Positions 49,664 to 58,376 of a stretch of DNA of 64,000 bases are shown one piece after another. The position numbers and the translations under genes are program-made. The notes beneath the pieces are model-generated. The model was not told the DNA's origin and did no database searches. It worked only from the letters and a program-made list of their open reading frames with translations. Position 1 is the first letter of the stretch; each line of letters starts with the position of its first letter. The stretch comes from Vagococcus zengguangii (GTDB lineage: Bacteria; Bacillota; Bacilli; Lactobacillales; Vagococcaceae), in NCBI RefSeq assembly GCF_005145005.1, contig NZ_CP039712.1, positions 341,001 through 405,000 of the forward strand, written 5' to 3'.

Positions 49664-49701
49664 TAGAAATCGTTTTCTATAAGGTGTATTTAGTTTATAA
49701 T
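49664..49701 (+). promoter_or_regulatory. pgcA promoter region with cre-like site
   Basis: TAGAAATCGTTTTCTA (49664-49679) is nearly palindromic and differs from the broad CcpA consensus at one key base. A TATAAT at 49696-49701 follows; the cre-like site would cover the -35 region. Confidence 0.5.
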
Positions 49702-49734
49702 AAAGGGTATAGAATCTAAATTGGAGTGTGTATA

Positions 49735-51450
49735 ATGACAAATTATCAAGATGTATATCAACAATGGTTAGCTTACGATGAATTAGAGAACACATTAAAA
49801 ATAGAATTAGCTGAAATGAATAATGATGAAGCAACGATTAAAGAAGCGTTCTATGCGCCTTTAGAATTTGGAACAGCAGGTATGCGTGGTATTTTAGGGG
49901 CAGGTATTAACCGCATGAACATCTATACAGTACGTCAAGCGACAGCTGGTTTAGCACAGTTAATTAAAGATAAAGGCGAGCGTGCGATGGCGCGTGGTGT
50001 CGTGATTGCTTATGATTCACGTCATCAATCACCAGAATTTGCACTTGAATCAGCTCGTGTTTTAGCAAAAGCTGGCATTAAAGCGTATGTTTTTGAAGGG
50101 TTACGTCCAACGCCAGAATTATCATTTGGTGTCCGTGAATTAAACGCTGTGGCAGGTATTATGATCACAGCAAGTCACAATCCTAAAGAATACAATGGTT
50201 ATAAAGTTTATGGTGAAGATGGCGGCCAAATGCCACCACATGATGCCAATACAGTGATTAACTATATTCGTAAAATCGACAATCCATTAACCGTTGCAGT
50301 AGCTGCAGAAGATGATCAATTAATCGAAATGATTGGTTCAGAAATCGATCAGCGTTATTTAGCTGAAATGACAGCTGTTACGATTGATCACGAATTAATC
50401 GCCCGTATGTCTGAAGATTTACAAATCGTCTACACGCCATTACATGGTACAGGAAAAATGTTAGTGGAACGTGGTTTAGCACAAGCTGGTTTTGAAAATG
50501 TGACAATTGTACCAGAACAGGCTAATCCAGATCCTGATTTTTCAACAGTTATATCGCCAAATCCAGAAGAATATTCAGCGTTTGAAAAAGCGATTGAATT
50601 AGCTGAACGCGTCGGTGCAGATGTTTTAATGGCAACGGACCCTGATGCTGACCGTGTGGGGGCTGCTGTCCGTTTAGCTAACGGAGAGTATCAAATTTTG
50701 AGTGGTAACCAATTAGGCGTGCTAATGTTAGATTATATCTTAAATGCGCTGAAGGAAGAAGGCACCTTACCAATTAACGGTGTCGCGTTAAAATCAATCG
50801 TGTCAACTGAAATGGCGCGTGCTGTTGCGCAAAGCTATGATGTTGAAATGGTAGATGTCTTAACAGGTTTCAAATTTATCGCTGAAAAAATTCAACAATA
50901 TGAAGATGATAAGAGTAAAACATTCTTATTCGGTTTTGAAGAAAGCTATGGTTATTTAGTAAAAGACTTTGCTCGTGATAAAGATGCGGTTCAAGCAGTT
51001 GTTTTATTAGCCGAAGTAGCAGCGTACTATAAAGAAAAGGGCCAAACATTACATGATGGCTTAATGGACTTATATACTAAATATGGCACATATCTAGAAG
51101 AAACGATTTCTGTTACGATGCCTGGTGTTGAAGGTGTTGAGAAAATTAAAAACTTAATGAGATCTGTTCGTGAATTGGGAATGGAAGGTTTTGGCGGGAT
51201 TGGTGTAACAGTGACAGAAGACTTCTTAACTGGTACACGTACACACTTAGATGGAAAAGTTGAAACAATGGACTATCCAAGTTCAGATGTCTTGAAATAC
51301 TTCCTAGTTGACGGTAGTTGGGTAGCCATTCGTCCGTCAGGTACCGAGCCAAAAATTAAATTCTATATTGCAGCAAAAGCGGGTAATCACGAAGAAGCAT
51401 CAAATAAGATAGCTAAAATTAAAGAGACGATTCAAGAATTACAAAAATAG
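49735..51450 (+). CDS. pgcA: Alpha-phosphoglucomutase
   Basis: Interconverts glucose-1-phosphate and glucose-6-phosphate, 571 residues, the Firmicute PgcA length. Seen: FGTAGMRGILGAG near residue 48, the active-site TASHNPKEYNGYKVYG near residue 142, metal-binding DPDADRVG near residue 303, and the C-terminal phosphate loop RPSGTEPKIKFY. The ATG at 49735 follows TTGGAG; an upstream GTG at 49726 lies too close. It joins galactose (GalT) and maltodextrin products to Pgi. Confidence 0.95.
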   Translation: MTNYQDVYQQWLAYDELENTLKIELAEMNNDEATIKEAFYAPLEFGTAGMRGILGAGINRMNIYTVRQATAGLAQLIKDKGERAMARGVVIAYDSRHQSPEFALESARVLAKAGIKAYVFEGLRPTPELSFGVRELNAVAGIMITASHNPKEYNGYKVYGEDGGQMPPHDANTVINYIRKIDNPLTVAVAAEDDQLIEMIGSEIDQRYLAEMTAVTIDHELIARMSEDLQIVYTPLHGTGKMLVERGLAQAGFENVTIVPEQANPDPDFSTVISPNPEEYSAFEKAIELAERVGADVLMATDPDADRVGAAVRLANGEYQILSGNQLGVLMLDYILNALKEEGTLPINGVALKSIVSTEMARAVAQSYDVEMVDVLTGFKFIAEKIQQYEDDKSKTFLFGFEESYGYLVKDFARDKDAVQAVVLLAEVAAYYKEKGQTLHDGLMDLYTKYGTYLEETISVTMPGVEGVEKIKNLMRSVRELGMEGFGGIGVTVTEDFLTGTRTHLDGKVETMDYPSSDVLKYFLVDGSWVAIRPSGTEPKIKFYIAAKAGNHEEASNKIAKIKETIQELQK

Positions 51451-51510
51451 TCGTTTCATATGATGTTAGACAGTTTTTAGACGTTTATCTAGACAAAGGA
51501 AGTGATGATG

Positions 51511-51828
51511 ATGTCTAAACAAGTACCACCACATTCTTTAGCAGAATGGATTCCGAATGTTAGTCAACTCTATAAAGTATTAGGAGATAACACACGATTA
51601 AGGATATTAACGTTGTTGCTTAAGCGAGAACTAAACGTTTCGGAAATTTGTGCGCAATTGGGGTTAGAACAATCAACGGTTTCTCATCAACTACGCGTAT
51701 TAAGAGAAAATCATATTGTCACTAATCGACGTGAAGGAAAAATTGTTTACTATTCACTTGAAGATCAACATGTGAGAGATATTTTAGTTGAAACCTTCAC
51801 CCATGTGGCTCATACAGCTCAAGAATAA
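51511..51828 (+). CDS. ArsR/SmtB-family metal sensor, CzrA type
   Basis: Winged-helix repressor of 105 residues. Recognition region: NVSEICAQLGLEQSTVSHQLRVLRE (about 42-66, quoted here as NVSEICAQLG and QSTVSHQLRVL). The alpha-5 zinc site of CzrA is fully kept: Asp85, His87, His98 and His101, with the exact +2, +11, +3 spacing. An alpha-3 Cys site is absent. Zinc or cobalt sensing is thus likely. Neighbouring genes encode no efflux pump, so its targets are elsewhere. Several starts are possible (GTG 51502, ATG 51505, 51508, 51511); spacing from AAAGGAAG favours the last. Confidence 0.88.
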   Translation: MSKQVPPHSLAEWIPNVSQLYKVLGDNTRLRILTLLLKRELNVSEICAQLGLEQSTVSHQLRVLRENHIVTNRREGKIVYYSLEDQHVRDILVETFTHVAHTAQE

Positions 51829-51842
51829 TTAGCCCAATTATT

Positions 51843-51881
51843 ACTATCTACTGAACGATTTGTTTGGTAGGTAGTTTTTTG
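51843..51881 (+). terminator. Terminator after the ArsR gene
   Basis: ACTATCTACT pairs with GGTAGGTAGT (with G-U pairs), then T-run. Confidence 0.8.
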
Positions 51882-52072
51882 TTGTGGTTTTTGGGGGGAA
51901 CAAAGAGAAAATCTTTATCCAAACGCTACTTCATGCTATACTAGGAAGGATGAAAATTTTATCAAACCGATGAAAATTAAAGGAAAAGGTGCCGTCTCAT
52001 GTAAAATAACAAGCTTTGCAAGGACAGTTAGATAAAATATTACGTGTATAAAGATAAAGGAGCAAGCAATTA

Positions 52073-53650
52073 ATGACAGAACAATTAAAACAAGCCGTTG
52101 ACACGCGTCGTACGTTTGCGATTATTTCCCATCCGGATGCGGGTAAAACAACGATTACAGAACAATTACTTTTATTTGGTGGCGCGATTCGTAACGCTGG
52201 AACAGTTAAAGGGAAAAAAACAGGAAACTTCGCAAAATCTGACTGGATGGAAATTGAGAAACAACGTGGTATCTCAGTAACAAGTTCGGTTATGCAATTT
52301 GATTTTGATGGTAAACGCGTCAACATCTTGGACACACCAGGGCATGAGGATTTCTCAGAAGATACTTACCGTACGTTAATGGCGGTAGATGCGGCCGTGA
52401 TGGTAGTTGATACGGCTAAAGGTATCGAAGCACAAACGAAAAAACTTTTCCAAGTTTGTCGTATGCGTGGCATTCCAATTTTTACCTTCATGAACAAATT
52501 AGACCGTGATGGACGTGAACCGTTAGACTTATTAGAAGAACTAGAAGAAGTCTTAGAAATTGATTCGTATCCAATGAACTGGCCAATTGGGATGGGGAAA
52601 GGCTTAGAAGGGATTTACGATTTATTCCATAATCGTATTGAGTTATATCACCCAGAAAAATATGATGGTGAACGTTTCATTCCACTAAATGAAGACGGTG
52701 AAATTGAAGGTGAGCATGCATTAGCGCAAGACAGCATTTATTCACAAGTGTTAGAAGAAGTTGAACTAGTAAGAGAAGCTGGTAATGAATTTGATGAAGA
52801 AGCCATTGCAGCTGGCGAATTAACGCCAGTATTCTTTGGATCAGCCCTAACCAACTTTGGGGTAGAAACTTTCTTAGAAACTTTCTTACAATTTGCACCA
52901 AAACCTTCTGAGCATAAGACTCAAGCAGGTGAAGAAGTAAGCCCCTATGAGGAAGAGTTTTCAGGCTTTGTTTTCAAAATCCAAGCAAACATGAATCCGG
53001 CTCACCGTGATCGTATCGCATTTGTCCGTATTTGTTCGGGTGAATTTGAGCGTGGTATGGATGTCTTCTTAGAGCGTACAGGTAAGAAAATCAAATTAGC
53101 GAATGTAACGCAATTTATGGCGGATACGCGTGAGAATGTTGAAAATGCTGTAGCTGGAGATATTATTGGTCTTTACGATACAGGGAACTATCAAATTGGT
53201 GATACTATTTTCACAGGTAAACTGAAAGTTGCTTATGAAGAATTACCACAATTTACGCCAGAGATGTTTATGAAAGTAACAGCGAAAAATGTCTTGAAAC
53301 AAAAGTCATTCCACAAAGGGATGGAACAGTTGGTTCAAGAAGGTGCAATTCAAATGTATAAAACGTACCATACTGGCGATTATATTATTGGTGCCGTTGG
53401 TCAACTACAGTTTGAAGTATTCCAACATCGTATGTTGAATGAATACAATACAGAAGTGATTATGACACCGATGGGCAAAAAAACGGCTCGTTGGATTGAT
53501 CCAGAAATTTTAGATGAAAAAATGAGCTCAAGTCGTAACATTTTAGTACGTGACCGCTTTGATCAACCTTTATTCTTATTCGAAAATGAATTTGCGATGC
53601 GTTGGTTTAATGATAAGTACCCGGATGTTGAATTAAAAGCTTTATTATAA
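52073..53650 (+). CDS. prfC: Peptide chain release factor 3
   Basis: GTPase that recycles RF1/RF2 from the ribosome after termination; 525 residues. Seen: G1 SHPDAGKTT near residue 19, the switch region [14 protein letters not shown]3 [14 protein letters not shown], and G4 [15 protein letters not shown] lies before the ATG. A likely extended -10, TGCTATACT, ends near 51943, giving a leader of about 120 nt in which I see no defined structure. Confidence 0.96.
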   Translation: MTEQLKQAVDTRRTFAIISHPDAGKTTITEQLLLFGGAIRNAGTVKGKKTGNFAKSDWMEIEKQRGISVTSSVMQFDFDGKRVNILDTPGHEDFSEDTYRTLMAVDAAVMVVDTAKGIEAQTKKLFQVCRMRGIPIFTFMNKLDRDGREPLDLLEELEEVLEIDSYPMNWPIGMGKGLEGIYDLFHNRIELYHPEKYDGERFIPLNEDGEIEGEHALAQDSIYSQVLEEVELVREAGNEFDEEAIAAGELTPVFFGSALTNFGVETFLETFLQFAPKPSEHKTQAGEEVSPYEEEFSGFVFKIQANMNPAHRDRIAFVRICSGEFERGMDVFLERTGKKIKLANVTQFMADTRENVENAVAGDIIGLYDTGNYQIGDTIFTGKLKVAYEELPQFTPEMFMKVTAKNVLKQKSFHKGMEQLVQEGAIQMYKTYHTGDYIIGAVGQLQFEVFQHRMLNEYNTEVIMTPMGKKTARWIDPEILDEKMSSSRNILVRDRFDQPLFLFENEFAMRWFNDKYPDVELKALL

Positions 53651-53659
53651 GAAATGAGG

Positions 53660-53692
53660 AATGGTATGGCGATTTAGCCATACCATTTTTTA
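53660..53692 (+). terminator. Terminator after prfC
   Basis: AATGGTATGGC and GCCATACCATT form a perfect 11-bp stem with a 6-nt loop and T-run. Confidence 0.93.
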
Positions 53693-53860
53693 TATGTTTT
53701 TTCGTAAAAAGGTGGATTTTTGGTGTGAAGTGCTATTATAATGAGCTTAGGGAAACAACTATTTGTTGAGGGAGTTGCTTGTTCAACTATCGAACATTAA
53801 CGGTCTTGTTAGGAAGATAATAATGATTATGTGAATGAACAGTAAAGGAGTGGAGGAACT

Positions 53861-54559
53861 ATTAAAGAAAGTCAAAAAAGAATAATAGGAAGTTTAAGCT
53901 TAGTTGTAGTCGTACTCATGGCAATATCGGTTTATTTTTTTAAGGAACATCGAGATCCGATGCAAAATGCCAAAGCGATGATAAGTAAAGCAGAAAAAAA
54001 TAATAAGGGTACCAAGCAAAAAGCAAGTAAACATAATTCAAGTGAAAATAATAAAGAATCGTTAACAACTGATACAACACAATCAACCGTTGAAACAATT
54101 GATCAACTGAAAGAGACAGTGCACCCATGGAATGAACCGTCAGAGCCAGCTTATCCCAATATTCAACATCCAGAAGCTATAAGTATTGAGGTATCAATCG
54201 CAGATCAACGGGTCTATATAAAAGAACAAGATAAGACAATATATACAATGATTTGTTCAACTGGTGACAGTAAAGCAGGAACACCAACACCGACAGGAGA
54301 ATTTGTGATTGAACCAGAGCGAGGGGATAAATTTTATTGGGCAGATGACGATGACTGGGCCTATAATTGGGTTTCTTTTTCAGGACATGGTATCTATTTG
54401 TTTCATAGTGTCTTAATGTGGAATGAACATGAAGTGGAAGAAAAAGAAGCTGTTCGACTAGGACAAGAAGCTTCTCATGGTTGTATAAGACTGCCACTTC
54501 CGGATTCAAAATGGTTTTATGATAATATCACAACAGGAACTCCGGTGACGATTAGTTAA
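53861..54559 (+). CDS. Membrane-anchored L,D-transpeptidase (YkuD)
   Basis: Cell-wall enzyme forming 3-3 crosslinks or attaching ligands to peptidoglycan. From the proposed start the product has 232 residues: a short basic N-terminus, one membrane helix (about 9-25), a Lys/Asn/Ser-rich linker, then the YkuD domain with HGIYLFHS and SHGCIRLP, catalytic Cys208. The first in-frame ATG (53918) falls inside the membrane helix and has no ribosome site. The only upstream codon after GGAGG and before the in-frame stop at 53843 that suits initiation is ATT at 53861. An ATT start is therefore likely, an unusual feature. Confidence 0.8.
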   Translation: MKESQKRIIGSLSLVVVVLMAISVYFFKEHRDPMQNAKAMISKAEKNNKGTKQKASKHNSSENNKESLTTDTTQSTVETIDQLKETVHPWNEPSEPAYPNIQHPEAISIEVSIADQRVYIKEQDKTIYTMICSTGDSKAGTPTPTGEFVIEPERGDKFYWADDDDWAYNWVSFSGHGIYLFHSVLMWNEHEVEEKEAVRLGQEASHGCIRLPLPDSKWFYDNITTGTPVTIS

Positions 54560-54746
54560 AGATTTTTGTGAGTGAGATGAGGTAGAAAACTATAAAACAA
54601 ACCGATTTTCAAAAATACTGACAAAAAGTAAGCATATCTTTCGACTTATTTTTTGTAAGGTGTTAAGATGAATTTAAGTTGTTACTCAGTAACAATTGTT
54701 AGGGAATCATAACCATAAAAAAACAAAATTCAAGGAGTGTATTTAT

Positions 54747-55298
54747 ATGTCAAAAAAAATTGGTATTTTAGTAGGTAGTTTAAGAGAAGGTTCATACAAT
54801 CGTATCGTTGCTAACAAATTTGTAGAGTTATTACCAGAAGGATACGAAGCAAAATTTATCGAATTTGGTGATGTTGAATACTTCAATGAAGATATTGATA
54901 CACCTGAAAAAACACCTGCATCATGGACACGTTTACGTGAAGAGATTCAATCAGTAGATGGTGTATTCTTCTTTACACCAGAATATAACCGTTCAGTACC
55001 TGCTGCATTAAAAAATGCGTTAGATGTCGGTTCTCGTCCTTATGGCCAAAATAGCTGGGCGAAAAAACCTGCATTAGTTGTGAGTGTTTCAATGGGAGCA
55101 ATCGCTGGTTTCGGTGCAAACCATCATTTACGTCAAACCTTAGCATTCTTAGATATGCCAACACTACAACAACCAGAAGCTTACATCGGTTCAGTTCATG
55201 AATTAATTGATGAGAATGGTGAATTCAATGAAGGAACAACTGGATTCTTCCAAACAATTATTGATTCATACTTAGATTTCTTCAACAAATTAGTTTAA
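54747..55298 (+). CDS. NADPH-dependent FMN reductase family protein
   Basis: Flavodoxin-fold reductase of 183 residues. Seen: IGILVGSLREGSYNRIVA (FMN phosphate loop), FFTPEYNRSVPAALKNALD near residue 75, and KPALVVSVSMG near residue 103. Members reduce FMN, quinones, azo dyes or chromate; the physiological substrate is open. The ATG at 54747 follows CAAGGAG. Codon use suggests good expression. It has its own terminator. Confidence 0.92.
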   Translation: MSKKIGILVGSLREGSYNRIVANKFVELLPEGYEAKFIEFGDVEYFNEDIDTPEKTPASWTRLREEIQSVDGVFFFTPEYNRSVPAALKNALDVGSRPYGQNSWAKKPALVVSVSMGAIAGFGANHHLRQTLAFLDMPTLQQPEAYIGSVHELIDENGEFNEGTTGFFQTIIDSYLDFFNKLV

Positions 55299-55326
55299 TA
55301 ATTAAATAAAATATTACGTATGAGAT

Positions 55327-55353
55327 AAAGTGGGTCTTTGGACTCACTTTTTT
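55327..55353 (+). terminator. Terminator after the FMN reductase gene
   Basis: AAAGTGGGTC pairs with GACTCACTTT (one mismatch or G-U), then T-run. Confidence 0.85.
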
Positions 55354-55420
55354 GTTTTTTTATAAGTCAAGTGTTCTTGATTATTAAAAATACTAATAGT
55401 TTGTCTAATTTTTATTAATT

Positions 55421-55434
55421 TGTAAACGGTTACA
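55421..55434. promoter_or_regulatory. Perfect cre (CcpA) site
   Basis: TGTAAACGGTTACA matches TGWAANCGNTNWCA at every position. It lies 85 nt before the start of an uncharacterised membrane protein gene. Confidence 0.75.
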
Positions 55435-55518
55435 ACGGATGTTAAGTTTAAGTTGTTATTAGCGCAAGTAACGTATCAGAAAAAGTATAAAAAACAATAT
55501 GGTTAAGGGAGAAGGGTT

Positions 55519-56751
55519 ATGGAGCAATATAAGACAGTTAAAAGGTTTAAAAATCCGTTAATAAGCGGGGGAGTCTCGGTTATTTTATTACTGATAATTG
55601 CCTCAGTAGGCTGGGTTGTTTGGTCAACGATTTGGAAGGCGATTATTTTAGCGATTGGTGGAGAGACGATAACAATGCTTTCTGCCGAAACACAAGGACA
55701 TTTCATGAAAGAAGCGGTGGAAGGTACGTTCTTTTGGTTTATCATTTCACCATGGGTTTGGTTTACGTTAAATTTAGGCAACTATGGAAAGAATAAAAAA
55801 ACGTTAAAACAACCTCAAGCAGGTATTCGCTATTTACTATTAGCAATATTAGTTGGAATGTTAGGATTTGTGCTTTTTGTTGGGATGATGGGGATTTGGT
55901 GGGAACCTTTTAATTGGCAAGTATTACTACGACCTGCTAGCGAGGAACAAGCTTTATTAGCTATTAAAGGTTGGGGAGCGTTGAACTTTTTCACATTATC
56001 GGTGATCTTAGCGCAAATTCCTTTAGTGAGCTTATTTGAGAAATATCCTTTTAGAAAACACACGCAAGATTCTTGGGCTAGCGCTTTTGGAACGTTATTT
56101 TTAGGCTTATTTTTGGCATTATTTAATTGGATTATTTTTATTTTACCCAGCTTTATTCCGTTACAAACAGGTGGTCAAGCGATTACGGGTGTTCCGTTTG
56201 ATGGCTGGTCAACTGCGATTGCGTGGTGTCAGTTATTTATTTTCTTCTTTTTGTTACCTGCAGAAGGAATGGGCGGTTATCCGCAAAAATTCTTTACAAC
56301 TAGACAACCATGGGCTGGCTTAATTGGACTAGTTATTGCGATTAGTGCAGCTTTAGTGGCGTTGCCGTTACTAAGAACCGTTTTAACGCCGTTAGCTGAA
56401 TCAGTAGGGATTGTGCCAGATATTGCGGTGGCATCATTTGCGTTAACTATCATTAATGTGTTATTAACGTGGCATCATCACTTTGATGATTATCCAAGCC
56501 AAACGTTGATATCCTCAACATTTGCAAGAAATCTCGTGCAACTACTAATTGTTTTAGTCATTGGTACAGTGCTTGGGATTTTGTGGATTAAAACCTTACA
56601 TATTTGGCCGTTTGGAGGCAATGATTTAGGATTGGGTCATCCGATGTTAGGTATTTTAGGCGGACAATTCGTTTATATGATGCCAATGTTATATATGAAT
56701 ACGTTCTTTGACAAATGGCCAATGGCGAAAAGTGAAAGAGTCGCGGAGTAA
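55519..56751 (+). CDS. Uncharacterised polytopic membrane protein (410 residues)
   Basis: Not recognised. Ten or more membrane helices are evident, with Trp-rich stretches (SVGWVVWSTIW, GIWWEPFNW) and a conserved-looking HHHFDDYPSQ loop near residue 317. There is no ATP-binding or transport signature that I can name. AAGGGAGAAGG precedes the ATG. A perfect cre site upstream suggests CcpA control. An M20 amidohydrolase gene follows after a terminator and separate promoter. Confidence 0.8.
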   Translation: MEQYKTVKRFKNPLISGGVSVILLLIIASVGWVVWSTIWKAIILAIGGETITMLSAETQGHFMKEAVEGTFFWFIISPWVWFTLNLGNYGKNKKTLKQPQAGIRYLLLAILVGMLGFVLFVGMMGIWWEPFNWQVLLRPASEEQALLAIKGWGALNFFTLSVILAQIPLVSLFEKYPFRKHTQDSWASAFGTLFLGLFLALFNWIIFILPSFIPLQTGGQAITGVPFDGWSTAIAWCQLFIFFFLLPAEGMGGYPQKFFTTRQPWAGLIGLVIAISAALVALPLLRTVLTPLAESVGIVPDIAVASFALTIINVLLTWHHHFDDYPSQTLISSTFARNLVQLLIVLVIGTVLGILWIKTLHIWPFGGNDLGLGHPMLGILGGQFVYMMPMLYMNTFFDKWPMAKSERVAE

Positions 56752-56779
56752 TTTAATTAGGTGTATAATACAAAACAGG

Positions 56780-56809
56780 GACGTTTCCATCAGGTGGAGC
56801 GTCTTTTTT
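56780..56809 (+). terminator. Terminator
   Basis: GACGTTTCC pairs with GGAGCGTC (one bulge), then six T. Confidence 0.78.
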
Positions 56810-56812
56810 CGG

Positions 56813-56841
56813 TTGACCGTTCGCTTAATAATCGCTACACT
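56813..56841 (+). promoter_or_regulatory. Promoter of the M20 amidohydrolase gene
   Basis: TTGACC (56813-56818), 17-nt spacer, TACACT (56836-56841). Confidence 0.65.
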
Positions 56842-56871
56842 TAAATTACGTACATTAAAGGAGGATATTAC

Positions 56872-58077
56872 ATGCTATTAGAAGAAACGATTTTGAAAGA
56901 AGCACAAGCTTTATTTAATGAAATGGTTACAAATCGTCATCATTTACACAAACATCCAGAAACTGGGATGGATTTGGAACAGACCGTTGCCTTTGTATCG
57001 GAGAAATTGTCTGAAATGGGCTATGATAATATCAAACACGTAGGGCAAGCTGGTTTAACTGTAACAGTAGGGACAGGTGAAGGTAAGGTCATGTTACTAC
57101 GCGGTGATATGGATGCTTTACCAATTCAGGAAGAATCAGGTGTCGACTATGCCTCACAAGTTCCTGGTAAAATGCATGCATGTGGTCATGACATGCACAC
57201 AACTATGATGTTAGCAGCAGCGAAAATTCTTAAGAAGTACGAACAAGAAATTCCAGGAACAGTTAAGTTAATGTTCCAACCGGGTGAAGAAATCATGAAA
57301 GGTTCAAAAGATATGATCGATCATGGTGTCTTAGAAAATCCAAGACCTGATGCAGCCGTAATGCTTCATGTTTTCCCAGGCAATCCAGTTGACGTTGGGA
57401 CAGTTGGGGTGATGAATCCTGGTAAAGCGATGGCATCAGTTGACTGGTTCACGATTACAATTAAAGGACGTGGCGGACATGGTTCAATGCCGTATTTGGC
57501 AATTGATCCGTTAGTTCCGATGGCGGCGATTCAAAATGCGCTTCATACGTTTCAATCACGCGAATTACCACCCAACGCGGTAGTTTCAGTGACAATTGGT
57601 GATATTAAAGGCTGCGAAACAGCCAATGTCATTCCTGATGAAATCTCTATGAGTGGGACCATTCGTGCTTACGATGAAGAACAACGTGCGCTGATTAAAT
57701 CACGTATGGTAGAGTTATCAGAACATATTGCACAAGCGTATCGTTGTGAAGCCGAAGTAACATTTCCTGCAGGAGCTCCTTATTTTGAATCTAATCCTGA
57801 ATTAGTACAACATATTGCTGATGTATTACCGCACTATTTAGGAAAAGAGAAAGTGTTACCTGTTATGATGCCAACGATTCCAACAATGGGGTCAGAAGAT
57901 TTTGCGTATATCTCACATGAAGTACCTAGCACGTCCTTAATGTTAATGACGCGTGACTCTAGAGTTCATCCTGCGTATAACTTGCATCATCCTAAACTAG
58001 TGATGGATGATGAAGCTATGCCTTATGGTGCGGCAGCTTATGTCGCAGTAGCATTAAGTTGGTTAGAAGCTAATTAA
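56872..58077 (+). CDS. M20-family amidohydrolase (N-acyl-amino-acid type)
   Basis: Metal-dependent amidohydrolase of 401 residues, related to hippurate hydrolase, N-acetyl-diaminopimelate deacetylase and N-acyl-L-amino acid amidohydrolase. Seen: LRGDMDALPIQEESG near residue 80, MHACGHDMHTTMML near residue 101 with metal ligands, FQPGEE near residue 141 with the catalytic Glu, GRGGHGSMP near residue 200 and MGSEDFAYI near residue 339. AGGAGG precedes the ATG. The exact acyl substrate cannot be read from sequence. Confidence 0.92.
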   Translation: MLLEETILKEAQALFNEMVTNRHHLHKHPETGMDLEQTVAFVSEKLSEMGYDNIKHVGQAGLTVTVGTGEGKVMLLRGDMDALPIQEESGVDYASQVPGKMHACGHDMHTTMMLAAAKILKKYEQEIPGTVKLMFQPGEEIMKGSKDMIDHGVLENPRPDAAVMLHVFPGNPVDVGTVGVMNPGKAMASVDWFTITIKGRGGHGSMPYLAIDPLVPMAAIQNALHTFQSRELPPNAVVSVTIGDIKGCETANVIPDEISMSGTIRAYDEEQRALIKSRMVELSEHIAQAYRCEAEVTFPAGAPYFESNPELVQHIADVLPHYLGKEKVLPVMMPTIPTMGSEDFAYISHEVPSTSLMLMTRDSRVHPAYNLHHPKLVMDDEAMPYGAAAYVAVALSWLEAN

Positions 58078-58090
58078 TGATGGTTGCCAT

Positions 58091-58119
58091 TTGACACGAT
58101 ATTTTTTTGGTGATATAGT
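58091..58119 (+). promoter_or_regulatory. Promoter of the proS T-box transcript
   Basis: TTGACA (58091-58096), 17-nt spacer, TATAGT (58114-58119). Confidence 0.75.
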
Positions 58120-58164
58120 GAAGTGGATTAATGATACCAATTGAATATTTTTGTGGAATAGTAA

Positions 58165-58347
58165 AGGACAATGCTTGATTCAGAGAGAAAATCGTTAGCT
58201 GAGAGATTTTTATCAATGCTCCCTTGAACCTGCCCGTATGAATAGGTTTCGCTACCTTTATCAGCGACTAAAGACGTAAAGTGAAGCATACTTTAAAGCA
58301 AGGTGGTACCGCCAATATTGGTCCTTGCATTAAAGTATGTTTTTTTG
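58165..58347 (+). promoter_or_regulatory. T-box leader controlling proS
   Basis: The conserved T-box sequence AAGGTGGTACCGCC (58300-58313) is present, with TGGT (58304-58307) to pair with the tRNA acceptor end. It is embedded in a terminator formed by CATACTTTAA and GCAAGG with their complements, then T-run (58286-58347). In the 5' part, AGAGAG and GAGAGATTTT suit Stem I, and GAACCT near 58226-58231 offers CCT (Pro) as specifier. Uncharged tRNA(Pro) would favour antitermination. Confidence 0.88.
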
Positions 58348-58376
58348 TATAAAAAATTAAAAGTGAGGAATGCTAA

